From Agarophyton chilense (Eukaryota > Rhodophyta > Florideophyceae > Gracilariales > Gracilariaceae): DNA of 64,000 nucleotides. Where the stretch lies: positions 620,001 to 684,000 of the forward strand of contig JARGXX010000006.1 in NCBI GenBank assembly GCA_030374765.1. Reading direction: 5' to 3'. Shown here one piece after another: positions 13,001-24,420 of the stretch. Numbering within the stretch: position 1 is the stretch's first letter; each line of letters opens with the position of its first letter. Below the pieces are notes generated by a model. It was not told the origin of the DNA. It saw only the letters and a list, made by a program, of their open reading frames with translations, and did not search any database. The translations under genes were made by a program, and so were the position numbers.

Positions 13001-13715
13001 CGGACTTCCTCCTTGATGGCGAAAACATATCGCGTTTCTTAATACCCCCTCGGCACGAGACTGAGAAGTCTGTCAAATACTGCTTTGCGTCCGTGGAGTA
13101 CGGAGATCGATGAATAGGGCTTGGAAGTGTAGAAGCAATAGTACTACACCGCACGACCGCGATACTTTCCCGCAAGAGCATAGCTTAGTTCAACTGGGAG
13201 AAGTATGTATTGACTACACCCCTCCCTGGGACGCCTCGTAGGGACTAACAGCGCCGGACACTGAAGTGCGCAGATTTAGGTAGGTAATCAAATCGTACCT
13301 TACCTGGGGAGAGTAACAAGGATCCAGGAAATCATCCTTTAGGGTAACGGAGGTAGTTACTCACTCCAGTGCGCCCGCCTACCCCGAGCAAGTCTCGGTT
13401 TGTCTGTTTCGGGTAAGCCTTTTGCCACTGCCCGTGAGTATAATCCAAGCGTGGAAGCATCCAAGATCTGCTTATGATCGCGTACGAGACGCGCCTTGAT
13501 GAGCGTTGCAGTCTACGTCAAAAGTCTCCGCTGTGGTCTTCGCTGTCGATCGTTTGATTTGAGATACTCCGTTCGAGCAAGCTCGGCCACGAATTCAGCA
13601 CTGCTCGTGGCCCTTTCCTAACTTTTCTAAGCATTAAGTCCTTCACTCTGCTTCCTTCTTCTCATTATTTTCGTTTTGTTCCGTTTTATCTGCTCCGTGG
13701 ATAACAGACTGCAAC
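13001..13715 (+). other. Leader region before copia gag relic
   Basis: No coding sequence is recognised. By position this is the leader and possibly the LTR of the copia relic whose gag starts at 13716, but there is no second copy to fix any boundary. Confidence 0.3.
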
Positions 13716-15110
13716 ATGTCCGACACGGATATCAAATCAGAAACTGCTACCAGGATGAAAACTCTGCCCTTTCATGGAAGGCGTGGTGATGATTATGCCC
13801 TGTGGCGCCATCGCCTTCGTCCTGCATGCCGCGTTAAAGGTGTATAGAATGTCGTGAAATCCGATTCTGCAGAAACTACTGAAGCAACATTGGACAATGG
13901 TGTTGACAGCGCTCGCCTCATGGCCAAGCGCAAAAGGCTTGTGAAATCATCATTTTTGCTCGTGGTGAGCTCCACTAAGCGTGGTTATGGACCTCGATGA
14001 CGACCCGCAGCGCATGCTGGCTTTGTTAGATGCACGGTATGCGTCTATTCGTATCGTTTCTATAATCGCCGTTCAAACACAACTGTTCTGCATAGCGTAT
14101 AATGGACAAAATATTGCAAGTTGTTTGAACCAGTAAACAGCTCTGTTCTCTCAATTGGAGCGTATGGGAAAGGATGCGGCTATACCGGAATCCCACAAGG
14201 CGCCGATGTTGCTCGCTTCCATGGATCCCAACTGCGCTTTTGAGACCACGGCTGCGGCTTTTCGCACCAAGGATATCGCTGAGATCACATGGGACTATGT
14301 TCCTACTACGGTCATCGATGAGTATAATGCAAAGCAGGTGATCATGAACCCACCTGCGCTAAGATCTCGTTGGAAGAATAGTGGCAAGAACAAAGGCGGT
14401 CGAAATTTTGACAACATCGAACGCAACAAGTCTGTCTCAGGAAACCGTGGCGATGAGTCGGATGACCAATCTGACCTTGATTTTACCGATCGTGCGCTTC
14501 CTGTGGCCTTCAAGTCAATTCGTCGGATCGTTCCGGCAGTAGCAATGTTCACCATGGCACCTTCTGTGATCGTGATAGACACATTCAGGATCGCTGTTTC
14601 ATGAATCCGTACAACCCTGACAACCACCTACCGCAAAGAATCATGGACAAACTTTCATCTCATTCGAAGAAAGCCGGTGCAGGTTGTGGATCTGCCAAGT
14701 CGTCTGCTCAGTCTGTAAGGGTGAAAATCGCTGGTGCAGTAGTGTAAAAAACTACCGTAGTACTGCCAAAGGATTTGAAAACTTATGCTGATAGCGGTGC
14801 CACTGTGCATTGCTTCCAGTTAGAGATGGCGTTCATACCGGGTTTACTACACCTTTTTGACCGAAGGACGATTGTGCTCGTCTATAACACCACAGTGGTG
14901 GGAACCCGATGCGGAAATGCACTCCTTCCCATCCAGAGTAAAAACTTATGTCTGACGGCTGCACTGCTTCTACCGAGTTTGAAATACAACTTGGTGTCAA
15001 CTGGATGCTTGGCCAAAAAGGTATTGACTCGTACTTATTTCGTCTCAATGGGAGTTCGATGCAGTAGTCCAATGGTTCCGATTTGGATCGGGGTTATCGT
15101 GATGTGAAGT
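13716..15110 (+). pseudogene. Copia gag and protease relic
   Basis: Starts at an ATG followed by TLPFHGRRGDDYALWRHRLR, the classic N-terminal copia gag pattern (a short segment, then W-R-RL-AACRVKG). A frame from 14155 to 14604 covers the gag C-terminal part. A degenerate zinc knuckle, out of frame, lies near 14530-14600. The protease follows with YADSGATVHCF (DSG catalytic triad, about 14785) and LPSLKYNLVSTGCLAKKVL (about 14970-15020). Integrase, RT and RNase H are absent; after 15110 the sequence belongs to an opposite-strand element. Broken by stops at about 13846 and elsewhere. Confidence 0.7.
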
Positions 15111-16990
15111 CTGGCTTTTTCATGCTTCCGCAACCTATGGTACATACCTCTCAGGCTGTAGCATATCAGACGCTCGTCTCGAAGATAACGACGTTCGGAA
15201 ATATTGAGATGGGAGTCTACAATCTCTCTCAGTTTTTTGGCGTGATTGTCTAGCATGCCATTCTTCAATGCAGTTTCCATCATTTTGTCGGTTCCCTTGC
15301 GTATGGCGTCATGTTGGTCCGCGTTGATTGGGTCAAGGAGTGATGGGTCGGGAAAGGTTCAGGAAAGGTTCCTCTGCGTTCTTTGCATCGTTGTAGTTGA
15401 CGAGACGGCGGTCTGGTGGAGGCGGAGACTGAGTAGGTAGCGTGGTAGCTTCGCTAGTTCGGTTGACGCGTACTGTAATGAGTCTGCTGACGTGCCTTTC
15501 CGTGTTGGCCATGGTAAGCTTTCCAACTGAGGAACAGTCTGCACCTGGCAGAGCAAAACGATTCTTCTCGAAAAGAGTATGAGTTTCCACCCTGAGGTGT
15601 AAAAGAACTAGGCGACGAATGAGTAACTCGTCACAGGCAAGCTCGTTTTCGGCGACAAGATATGTAATGTTTGTGAGAGAGAGGTTTCCAGAGGATCGTT
15701 GCAAGATCGTGCGTGGGGCGATCCAAGTACTGGAAATCAAGAGTGTCTGGGGGTTGATGCCCTTGTTCAGGGCGACAGCAATTCTAACTGGCTTACTTGA
15801 AGAAATCTTCCGGATTCCTTTTAAGTGAAGCAAGTTCTGCTAGGAGGGGAGAAAAGATGCTGTCGTCGCTGCCATCATCACATCTTTCTGTAGTCTCCAT
15901 AGATTCCTGGCCGTCAGAGACGGTGATGATACATGCTGGAAAGGGCTCGAATGTTACAGGCTGGAGTCGTGCTACGGTTGCGCCAGTTCCACATGAATGA
16001 GAGTGGCTCTGTTTCGTCTGGGATCTAGTAGATATCGCATGTCCACCTACGGAGTTTAAGGCGGCAGGGTTTGCTTTAAGATCTTTCTTCTCGTCTTTGT
16101 TTGTCCGTGGACAGTCGTCAATCCAGCGGTAATGGTCTCCTGCTTTTCACGGTGAGTAGGGGGGGAGGAACAGTGGGCGCCCGGAACGCGCTTTCGCTGT
16201 GTGTTTCTGGTTTGGAAGACTTCGTGCACTGGTTCTTTGGTAGTCTGTGCTTTGCTAATAATTGTTCTGCCGGTTTGTTTTATTTCTGGACCTGGAGTTG
16301 CTTTGTCTCGAAACTGGCCCGTTCCCGACAATTTGAAATTCTTCGGCTATAAACGTTGTATGCGCCGTGAAACCCTTGAAGCCCTTCTTCAAGTGCGCAT
16401 ATGTCAATTCCAGGTCTGTCTCGAGAATGAGTCTTCAGTGTTTTGGGCTTGATTGCCGAAACAATATGAGCTATAGCCGTCTTGGGGTTGTCCTTATTTA
16501 TCTAAACTAGGCCATGTTTGTGCAGGATTGAAACGTAGGAGATGAACAGTTGTTTCATTCTTGAACGAAAAGAGGGGTACGCCATGTTCATCTGAGATCC
16601 TTCTCCATAATTGTGTCTAGCGGAGCAAGCGTCATCCCATCCTTGTCTTGTTCGGCTTCGGATTTCGAGTACATCCTTAATAGTGTTTTTGCAAGATTGG
16701 TAAGACTGTCTCCAACTCAGATGTTTCCCAGTTCTACTGTTTATTCGAGCCATTCAGGGTCAGTACACTAGCTGAGATTGATGGGTCGCACTGGTTCGGT
16801 GGTCGTCGAGTCAATGAATGCTAGTTGTAGGGCTCGCGCGATGACTTCCTTGCTATACTGGTCGTACTGTCGAAGGAAAAGAATGATGGAAAGAGGGTTC
16901 GGTCGGGTTAGCCGTGTGTGTCTGATTGAGAATGCAACGGACGATGACTGCGCGAGAGCGTGGCTCTCATCGTTTGATGAGTGGTGTGAC
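15035..16990 (-). pseudogene. Gypsy-like gag/protease relic of a different lineage
   Basis: Minus-strand remains unlike the chromovirus family in this window. A gag part near 16753-16500 reads SWRQSYQSCKNTIKDVLEI and MKQLFISYVSIL. The retropepsin-like part near 15833-15530 contains ISSTWIAP and ELLIRRLVLLHLRVET-type sequence. A pre-RT linker near 15300-15200 has NHAKKLREIVDSHLNI, resembling polyproteins common in oomycete and algal genomes. RT itself is missing. The family call comes from recalled similarity of these linkers and is moderate. Confidence 0.45.
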
Positions 16991-17399
16991 GCCAGTGTTA
17001 GCGATTAAATGTTGTCGATTGAATAGATTGGAGAGCTTCAACCGCAAAGGCTGAAGCAGGGATCACTGTGTGCAGCTCGCGGATGAGTCTGGCAGAAGAG
17101 TTGAAAGTTCAATGCCTCAGTTCACCAGCAGACTTGCTCTGTTGCGGTTTTTATGTAGTGTTATTCATCCTGAAGAGGCTGCACCTAAAGTAGCGTGAGC
17201 CTAACGGGGAGATACTGAAAGTAGCAACTACCTTGTTTGGGTCTGCAGTGTTTGGAGTCTGCATCCAGACTCCGAATGAGACCTGTGTTCTCATCACACT
17301 TCCGGTCCTTCCGCTGGGGACTTTGCCCTCGCCACTCGAAAGCGATCGGCATGATTTTTTCCATTTCTTTTAATCACTGGAACCACGAAACCTTCGTGT
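16991..17399. other. Intergenic, nothing recognised
   Basis: About 400 bp with no coding homology or repeat structure that I can support on either strand. Confidence 0.4.
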
Positions 17400-18190
17400 T
17401 TACGTAAGCTTATCTGCCAGGATCGCAAGTACATCTACCATTCGTTTACGCTCTTCCAGAGCTTCCCGTCTTTCTTTTATCTCTGTCTCGGCCTTGTTTT
17501 CGGCGAGTAGCAGCTTGCGCTCCTCTCTCTCTTGTACCTTCGAGTCTCGAGAGGCCATCCGTTCGTCACGCCCTTGCTCTATCTCAAGGCGAGTTAGTTC
17601 CATCCCCAAATGCTTCACCTCCAGGTCTCGGCACTGTTTTATGTCCTCTACTAGAAGTTGCTTATCTTCTTCGTCTGGTTCGTAGGTAACGCTGCACGTT
17701 TTTCCTCTCGGGGACGGCAAAGGTTTTGATGCTTGCAATTGGTTTTCGGTGACACCCAAGATATCATTACCAGCAGTGAGAGCGGTGCATTCGTACCTGA
17801 TTAACGCATTGTCGCGTATCTTCTGCCCACCTTCGACAAGGTGCTTCTCTCGTTTGGTCTTCTCGCCGCGCTCCGCCCTCGTTGCCTCATCATGTTCCCC
17901 TATTTCCAGTAGAAGATCATCCAACAAAACTTCTCGCTCTCTCCGTACTTCTGAAATATTTGAAGCTCCGAGATTGAACTCGTTCTCCTCACGACGATCG
18001 TCACAAATCTTTTTAAACCTATCCCTTTGAGACTGATACGTTGGAATGTGTATTCCTTCAAGGTTGGTGGGGGATGCTTGAATGAAAAAGTCAAGAGCTT
18101 TTTCGTACTTAGACGTGGCTGGTCCATAAATAGCAACGTTCGCGTTGCTGGTACTGAATGCCTTCAAGAAAAGAAGGTCCCATGGTTACG
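17400..18190 (-). CDS. Myb/SANT-like and coiled-coil protein, N-terminus broken
   Basis: Open frame of about 255 residues with no ATG at its upstream end; an in-frame TAA precedes WDLLFLKAF, which looks like the end of a Myb/SANT helix. Then comes QRDRFKKICDDRREENEF, a DNA-binding trihelix-like segment. After it is a long charged helix, probably coiled coil, rich in E, R and K (about residues 60-130 and 185-250). Proteins of this layout occur in many copies in oomycetes and algae, often beside transposons. It may be a Harbinger partner protein, but none of its neighbours shows that directly. Either the first exon is missed or the gene is broken. Confidence 0.45.
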
Positions 18191-18609
18191 TGTGACTTAA
18201 GCGCTTCAAACGACGAATGGTCTTTATGTCTTTTGATGTTTGCGGCTTAACCAGGATTTTGTGAGTGCTGGTTGTGATAAAGAGGTGTCGATGGCAGGTG
18301 AGGAAGGGCGGTATGAATTTGCACAAAATAAGGTGGGTATGGCGCTAGTTAGGGACCTCGGGGAAATGGGCGTAGCTTCCGCAATGGATGGAACTCTTTT
18401 GTTGAAAGTTTTGTGTCAAAGTGTTCTAGCAGGTGATGGGGTAGCCTTCATCCGAGCTTAGTTTGGCGACGGGCCCCATTTGGCGAAGAAAAATTTCCGT
18501 TTAAACTAGCACAGACCCCCTGACAAACTACTGACCTGAGCTTTCTCACCTTGTGTTCTTATGCCCGCGGTAGCACTCGCAACATCTATGAACAACCAAA
18601 AGAGCAAGA
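18191..18609. other. Intergenic, nothing recognised
   Basis: No supported gene, repeat or RNA in this short stretch; the small open frame at 18240-18461 shows no recognisable protein features. Confidence 0.4.
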
Positions 18610-20060
18610 CGCACAATGCCTTTATCCATCAAAGGATAAGCGGCCCGTTCGAAAGCTACACATAAAGAAAGAGCAGATGTAGAAAAAAGGCGCACACGCG
18701 CTGCAGATATGATCAAACATCAAGAAACGGTTGCCAATATCGCCACAGGAACCGATATTTGCGAGCCCACAATCCACTTCATTCGGAAAGCCATAAAAGA
18801 CAAACAAACCACGGCCCTAAACAAACTACTTCATCCTACCCAGAACCACCCCGGTCGCAAGCCTGTTCTCAAGACCACAGATGATAAACTGATTGTTAAT
18901 CTTCACAGCGAAGCGCGGGTTCTCTCTCGGTGATCACAAACTTATGTCTCTGATGGCACAACTGGCCAATGATGGACGCCCAACATACTGAAATGGCACT
19001 CCATAAGAATATGCACTGCAGTTGTTCCGAGTTCGTAAACCAGAAATAACGTGTCGCAACACAGAAAATATCGTCATAAATGAACTGGATGCTCCGAACA
19101 AAGAACACCTAAACGTGCTAGTTACTATTGTAGAAAAGATCCAATGGACGATGCCCCACGTACTTTGAGACCCTAAGAGGATATGGAATCCGGATGAAAA
19201 GGCATTCTGCGCAAAATTTGGTTGTAGGTACCGTGGATACTCCGCGGAAAATCTTATAAACGGATGCTTAAGTTTGAATCTGAAAGATATAGGTAAGCAT
19301 GTGACTGCTGTACTCACAACATGCGCTGCTGGCCCCATCGCTCCAATATTCGTGATCGCCCAAGCCAGAGGCAAAAAGCCTCTCCAAAACTGGTTCAAAC
19401 TGACAACGGAGTTTGTGACAGAGAAACTGCAAACAAAATACCAATGGCTTGACGTATTACGGTTGTGTTTTCATTGATACAAAAGTTTACACTAGTTCAA
19501 AAGGTTCAATGACATCTGATATTCTGGATATTGTTATAAATCACTTCAAAAGCTTCGCGTCTAAATTTTTCACCCAAGGCGAGACTATTATTAAAATTTT
19601 TGACGGTCATAGTTCTCGCAACGGGACGGAATGGATAAAAGTTGCCAAAAAGTGCAACATTGAAGAGATCCAACTACCAGCAAATAAGTCAGATATACTG
19701 GAGACATGTGAAGATAGAATCAAAAAAGTCTTCAACGATAACGTCCGTAATAAGCTAGATATGTCCTCATAGAGTGGCGCATAAATGAATTCCAACATTG
19801 CCGTCAAGTTGAAACTGGAAGCGAGTTCATTTCGGATCTTACAATCAACAAACACGGAGGAGAGCTTCTTACATTGCGGTCTGTGTCCCGTGGATTATGA
19901 GAAGATAATTAATTTAGCTACCGAACAAGCAACAATACGGCAAGATGGCAACGTGTTTCGAATTTATCCCGGTAAGAGCAGCTATGCGTCGCGGATCACA
20001 TTTTTTGTTGCAAGATTCGGGAGATCACTGAAAAAGTTCATGATTCATCATTGTGTCTAA
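18610..20060 (+). pseudogene. DDE_1 (pogo/CENP-B type) transposase relic
   Basis: Fragmented transposase in three shifting frames. A helix-turn-helix-like N-terminal part (KRRTRAADMIKHQETVANI, 18680-18740) is followed by HPGRKPVL. Then comes SLMAQLANDGRPT near 18940-18980, a first catalytic block WNPDEKAF near 19180, VTAVLTTCAAGP near 19300, and the second block IFDGHSSRNG near 19590-19620. The C-terminal signature IQLPANKSDILETCEDRI-like (about 19665-19720) matches the LPxxTSHxLQPxD end of DDE_1 enzymes. Stops and frameshifts make it non-functional. No terminal repeats were found. Confidence 0.6.
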
Positions 20061-20534
20061 GACAAATTGAAAACATTCTCCAGCAAAACTGTTTCACCAA
20101 TTGTGTTCATTTGAAGCCCCATTTTATAAGTACTCCAACAAAGGCTAACTTAAAAAAAATGCATGAGGTAAATTAGCAATCTGGGTTATTGAGAAAGAAA
20201 ACACTGGATCTGGTAGCAAAATATTATTGTTGTTAATAGTGAACATAGAAGCATTGATTGTCACTTATTTTCACACAACGTAGACCATCTTTCTATCGTC
20301 AGAATGCAAAATGCGTTGAAGCATAAAAATGATTGCAACAATTTAGATGACGTACCAATCGTGCGATGGAAAAAAAATGCGGGCGGTTGCGAGAAACCCT
20401 CGCACGACAGTCAGCGTTCAGAAGAAAGCAGCGACTGCGCTTCTCGTAATGAATCACTACCGTTAGGTGGTCTGGAAAGAGGCGAGGGCCGTTTGCCAAA
20501 TTGAGCCAGCTAGTGTCTACACGCCCGGAGGATT
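20061..20534. other. Intergenic, nothing recognised
   Basis: AT-rich stretch between two dead DNA transposons. No supported coding sequence. Confidence 0.4.
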
Positions 20535-20572
20535 GGCCTCACATGAGGCCCGCTTGGCCTCATATGAGACCA
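20535..20572 (+). repeat. Left TIR of mariner-type element
   Basis: Two near-palindromic boxes in series, GGCCTCACATGAGGCC (20535) and TTGGCCTCATATGAGACCA (20554). The pair is matched in inverted orientation at 22188-22223. Confidence 0.7.
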
Positions 20573-21054
20573 AAATTTCTCTTAAAAAGTAGCTGAAATT
20601 CATTCAAGATATGAATTTTCAAATGTAGAGCAGAAAAAAAGAAAACAAAAATAAAAACCATACATTTTTATCGTTGAGGAAAAGCCTCTGGAATCTAGTC
20701 CAACAGAGCTTTAATTCTCTTCTTTAAATCGATATACTTGTGGTGTTGCAAACTTAAGTAGTCGCAAAAAAAATCCAAATATTTTTGGCCTCAAAACATC
20801 CAAAAAAACATGTCAAAAGGATATATCTCTTTCAATCATCTAATAATGCATACTTCAAATCTTAAGACCATCAAAGGAAGAGTGTTCAGTAATACAGTGC
20901 GTTTCAAAAACATATCTCTTTACGAAAACTGCGCCGAAAAGACATTCCACTTACTGTAGAGCACATTTGACAGCAAATAAAAACCACTAAGTCAATAACA
21001 CTTTTTAAAAATTATAACCTTTATACAATCATTAACTCAATTATAGATCTTGGT

Positions 21055-22045
21055 GAGCCTCTGACACGTTCTGAACAGATTCAAATCATGGAATTAGTAG
21101 GTCAAGGTATGAGTCCAGCAGATATAGCCCGAAAACTGAGTCACAGCCCATAAACAATCAGCACCTTCATAAAAAACCCTGCTACATACGGAACAAAGCG
21201 TTCCACCGGCCGTCCTACATGAGGTTACCTGGACAATAAGCGTGGAATTAAGCGAGAACTATGCCGTAACACCTCATCTTGCGGATGATTGTCAAAAATC
21301 TAAATTTGTTTCTATCAAGATCTACTATGTGGCGTGAAGTTAGCGGTCATAATTTGTTCAAGTACACAAAAATGAAGAATGTTTTTTTAAAAGATAATCA
21401 CAAGAAGAATCCTGTGGAATGGTGTGCTTAGACTGATTATAAGAAAACGGAATGGAGTAATGTTATATTTTTCCAAGAAAGAAAATTTAACCTTGATGGT
21501 CCAGATTGCAATAAATTTTATTGGCATGATCTGAGGAAAGAAAAGAAAGAATTTGTGATCAAACATTCAGGAGTCGCATCAGTAATGGTTTAGGCTGGAT
21601 TATCTACGAAAGAAGTAACTGATATGGATTTCGTTAAAACTACTATGAACTATGAGAATTATGCTGAGGTTCAAGAACAATATCTTCTACCTTTTTTATA
21701 CTGTATGCAAGGAGAAGAATTCATTTTTCAGCAAGGTAATGCACCTGTGCATAACTATAATTCTATGTAACAGGGATTCAATTGTATAAATGTGTCGGTT
21801 ATGGAATGCCCTGCGCATTCTCTCGATCTCAACCGTCTCAAAAAATGGGGAATGTCGGTCCGAATGGTTTATGGGCAAAGAAGAAACTTTGATACAATTT
21901 TTCGTTTAAAAAATGTATCAGAGATTGCTGGGAAATCATTGACTGTAACGCTATCAATCCTTTTACAGAATCAATGCCAAAGCGTTTTATAAGTGTTATA
22001 CGGCTTATGGAGCAAAAATTGACTACTGAACTCGAGTTAGAATAA
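21055..22045 (+). pseudogene. Tc1/mariner transposase relic
   Basis: N-terminal helix-turn-helix is clear: PLTRSEQIQIMELVGQGMS with PADIARKL and a stop before TISTFIKNP (about 21060-21180). The DDE domain survives in pieces: FFQERKFNLDGPD and YWHDLRKEKK (about 21470-21545), GVASVMV (about 21575), and FIFQQGNAPVHN (about 21723-21757), where the expected catalytic D of QQDNAPxH is G. CPAHSLDLN near 21810 is the end of the last block. Many stops; certainly inactive. Confidence 0.75.
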
Positions 22046-22187
22046 AAAGGGTGCAATAAAGGTTATGTTTTTGAAACAGTATTTTTACTTCAAAATTTGT
22101 TCACTCTGATTTTGTTAGTTTTATTGTATCCAAAATGTTGATTTTTGGAAATTTTGCGCGAGGAATATGATTTTGAAACTTAAAAAA

Positions 22188-22223
22188 TGGTCTCATATGA
22201 GGCCAATTGACCTCACATGAGGG
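22188..22223 (-). repeat. Right TIR of mariner-type element
   Basis: TGGTCTCATATGAGGCCAA followed by GACCTCACATGAGGG, the inverted counterpart of the left end. The inner 19 bases are an exact inverted match. Confidence 0.7.
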
Positions 22224-22659
22224 TGCGCGTCAACACCGGGTCGGAAATTTTCGGATGGATTTTTGTGACAAAAACGGCGGGTGGTAACCCGCGACTACCC
22301 GAATAAATCAGAAACGTATCCGTTGGGAAGGGGTTCTTACAGATCCTCGTGCATACTTTGTATGCGTTCTGATCCTCTGGACCCGAAAGCATACAAAGTG
22401 TGCACGAAAATCTCCAGATTGATGAAACCGTCCAACAAAGAACACGTCGCCAGCTGCTGGCAGTTGCATTGCTGGACCTTTCGAGCTGCTGGACCTTTCG
22501 AGCTGCTGTGCCCGCCGGCGGCGGCTGTGCGCCGGAACGGCTCACAACAGCTTTATTTTTGGTTTGAAACCGGGGCTACAGCGTGCGGTCTTCACCTCTA
22601 GTAGATGGGGTGGGAGGTCTTCTCCGAGATAGAGAAGATCTTTCACTCCATTTCTTATC
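22224..22659. other. Leader of Harbinger gene with hairpin and short tandem repeat
   Basis: No gene. Contains an 18-bp inverted repeat (22348-22365 against 22389-22406, one mismatch, 23-nt loop) and a 17-nt unit, GCTGGACCTTTCGAGCT, repeated twice at about 22470-22504. It lies directly upstream of the Harbinger transposase, so it may hold the promoter or a transposon end. Confidence 0.5.
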
Positions 22660-23949
22660 ATGGACGACGAGGTACCTGATGTAGTCCTTGAGATAAGCGC
22701 TTCAGATTCGGAGTCTGAGCAAGACTCTCTCGTTAATTTCAGGAAACAATGGATCGCAACAAATAATGTGTTTCGAGCACGAACGGTAACTGCTTTTCAC
22801 GCTTATGTGACTGCTATTGTACTAACAATATCGGAGCTGGTCGAGCGACAAACCCCGAAGCCCTCTCTATTCCCTACTATTAAGCCGAATTTTGAAGATG
22901 TCACCGCGATACTATCTGACAGTGATTTTTCAAGGGCGTTTCGAATGTCTCGAACCGCTTTGAACGCACTACGAGAAATAATTGAGAGAAGTAATCATTT
23001 GAAGCCCGACACATTTGGAGACAGAATAAGAATACCTATTCCCGTCAAACTAGCAATTGGAATAAGAATTATGTCGGGTGCTAGTTTTCACGATCTCATG
23101 GTACTATATGGTGTAAGTGAAACTAGTGTCCGCAGGTGCTTCAAGCAGTTTATAACTGCAGTTCTAGATGTAATGTCGCTCCCGGGTCTACCAAAGAATG
23201 AAGAGGGTCTGCGTCAATTGGAATTTGGGTTTAAGACCTCGCGAAGAATTCCGAATCCTCTCTCTGGCTGTATTGGTGCTTTTGATGGGCTTTGTGTGAA
23301 AATCAGAAAGCCACCAAATGATGAGAATCCAAGTTCTTTTTACTGCAGGAAAGGATACTACTCGATTCCTGTGCAGGCTTTGGTCGACTCTGACTACCGC
23401 TTTCTTGACTTCTCTGCTCTTGCAGTGGGGTCTACTAACGATGCATTGGCTTTTTCTATATCCCCTTTAGCGCGGCACCTCGATGAGGGAAACATTCCTT
23501 TGGGCTACTACGCGGTGTGTGATGCGGCTTATACGTTATCTAACTTTTGTATAACCCCGTACCCAGGGAAAGATATTGACGCTTTCAAAGACGCTCTCAA
23601 CTTTTTTACTTCATCCATGCGAATTCATGTGGAACAAGCGTTTGGCATTCTTACAGGTCGTTGGAAGATATTTCGCAATGGTGAAATCAATTACAGCGTG
23701 AAGGACTGTGTCAACATCATTGCCGTTGGGATGATTCTAAACAATTACGTCATGGATTCAATGCCGGGAAATAGGTACGTTTACAATCCTCACGAAATTA
23801 ACGCTCTACAAACTGAATTAGATGATTGGCACTCAAGTATTCAGTCCATTGCGCCCCCAGATCTAGAAACAGACAGGGAGGTAATTCGGGAGAAACTACG
23901 TGAAATACTAGTGGAAAGAGGTTTGCTGCGTCCGACGAGTAACCTTTAG
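22660..23949 (+). CDS. PIF/Harbinger (HARBI1-like) transposase, intact
   Basis: Uninterrupted 429-residue protein of the DDE_4 superfamily, the nuclease of PIF/Harbinger transposons (cut-and-paste, usually 3-bp TWA targets). The catalytic triad is present: D209 in GCIGAFDGLCV, D288 in AVCDAAYTLS followed by the typical TPYPG, and E325 in RIHVEQAFGIL. A helix-turn-helix-like stretch (LMVLYGVSETSVRRCFKQF, about 147-165) precedes the nuclease core. Length is normal for the family. No clear TIRs flank it, so it could be an active element with unseen ends, a recently dead one, or a domesticated gene. A Myb-like partner, usual for autonomous Harbingers, is not adjacent; a broken Myb-like ORF lies 4.5 kb away. 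Confidence 0.85.
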   Translation: MDDEVPDVVLEISASDSESEQDSLVNFRKQWIATNNVFRARTVTAFHAYVTAIVLTISELVERQTPKPSLFPTIKPNFEDVTAILSDSDFSRAFRMSRTALNALREIIERSNHLKPDTFGDRIRIPIPVKLAIGIRIMSGASFHDLMVLYGVSETSVRRCFKQFITAVLDVMSLPGLPKNEEGLRQLEFGFKTSRRIPNPLSGCIGAFDGLCVKIRKPPNDENPSSFYCRKGYYSIPVQALVDSDYRFLDFSALAVGSTNDALAFSISPLARHLDEGNIPLGYYAVCDAAYTLSNFCITPYPGKDIDAFKDALNFFTSSMRIHVEQAFGILTGRWKIFRNGEINYSVKDCVNIIAVGMILNNYVMDSMPGNRYVYNPHEINALQTELDDWHSSIQSIAPPDLETDREVIREKLREILVERGLLRPTSNL

Positions 23950-24420
23950 GTTTAATAGGTGAGTTAAATCGGATCAGCGTTTACATATGATGCAGCGTTA
24001 TTACCATCTTTCTATATGTTTGGCAGGTTTTTGTTTTCCTACGAACGTTTCTTGCTGTGTGGGCTTGTTTTCGGTACTACACTTGTCGAGCTGGGGAGAT
24101 GTGGCAGCAGACTGTTGTGGAGATGGCAGTTACTTTTCAGCGATCTTCATCCGCGCACAAGCCAAAGCGTCGAGCTAAGAGCAAACAAGTTCGAACAATT
24201 TTCACAGTATTCCATACAACTACTCACAGCACTTTCGATCCTTGGTGATAGCCCCTTGGTGATGGTGGTGGTGGCGTGTTTATGGATGCAATTAGAGGTT
24301 TCTCAGATCCGGACACTGTTTCGTTATCATAAGACGGCCAAAAGCCAGCACATTCTTCGAAAAGAATAATGAGACGCGCCTGAGGAATCATTCGAATGCA
24401 AACAATCAGCAATTGAATGA
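23950..24420. other. Intergenic between Harbinger and COX18-like genes
   Basis: Short overlapping frames only, none with protein-like features. Presumably the COX18-like promoter lies in the right part. Confidence 0.4.

Larger units (their letters stand above)
20535..22223 (+). mobile_element. Dead Tc1/mariner-type element with TIRs
   Basis: About 1.7-kb DNA transposon. Its ends carry inverted copies of TTGGCCTCATATGAGACCA (20554-20572 and, reversed, 22188-22206), each with an outer CCTCACATGAGG-type box (20535-20550 and 22209-22223). Between them is a mutated Tc1/mariner transposase on the plus strand and AT-rich flanks. A clean TA target duplication could not be fixed because the outermost boundary is uncertain. 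Confidence 0.65.

Noticed and set aside
24016-24369. 117-codon frame after the Harbinger gene as a second Harbinger protein
   Set aside because: No Myb/SANT pattern, competing frames of equal quality, unusual composition.
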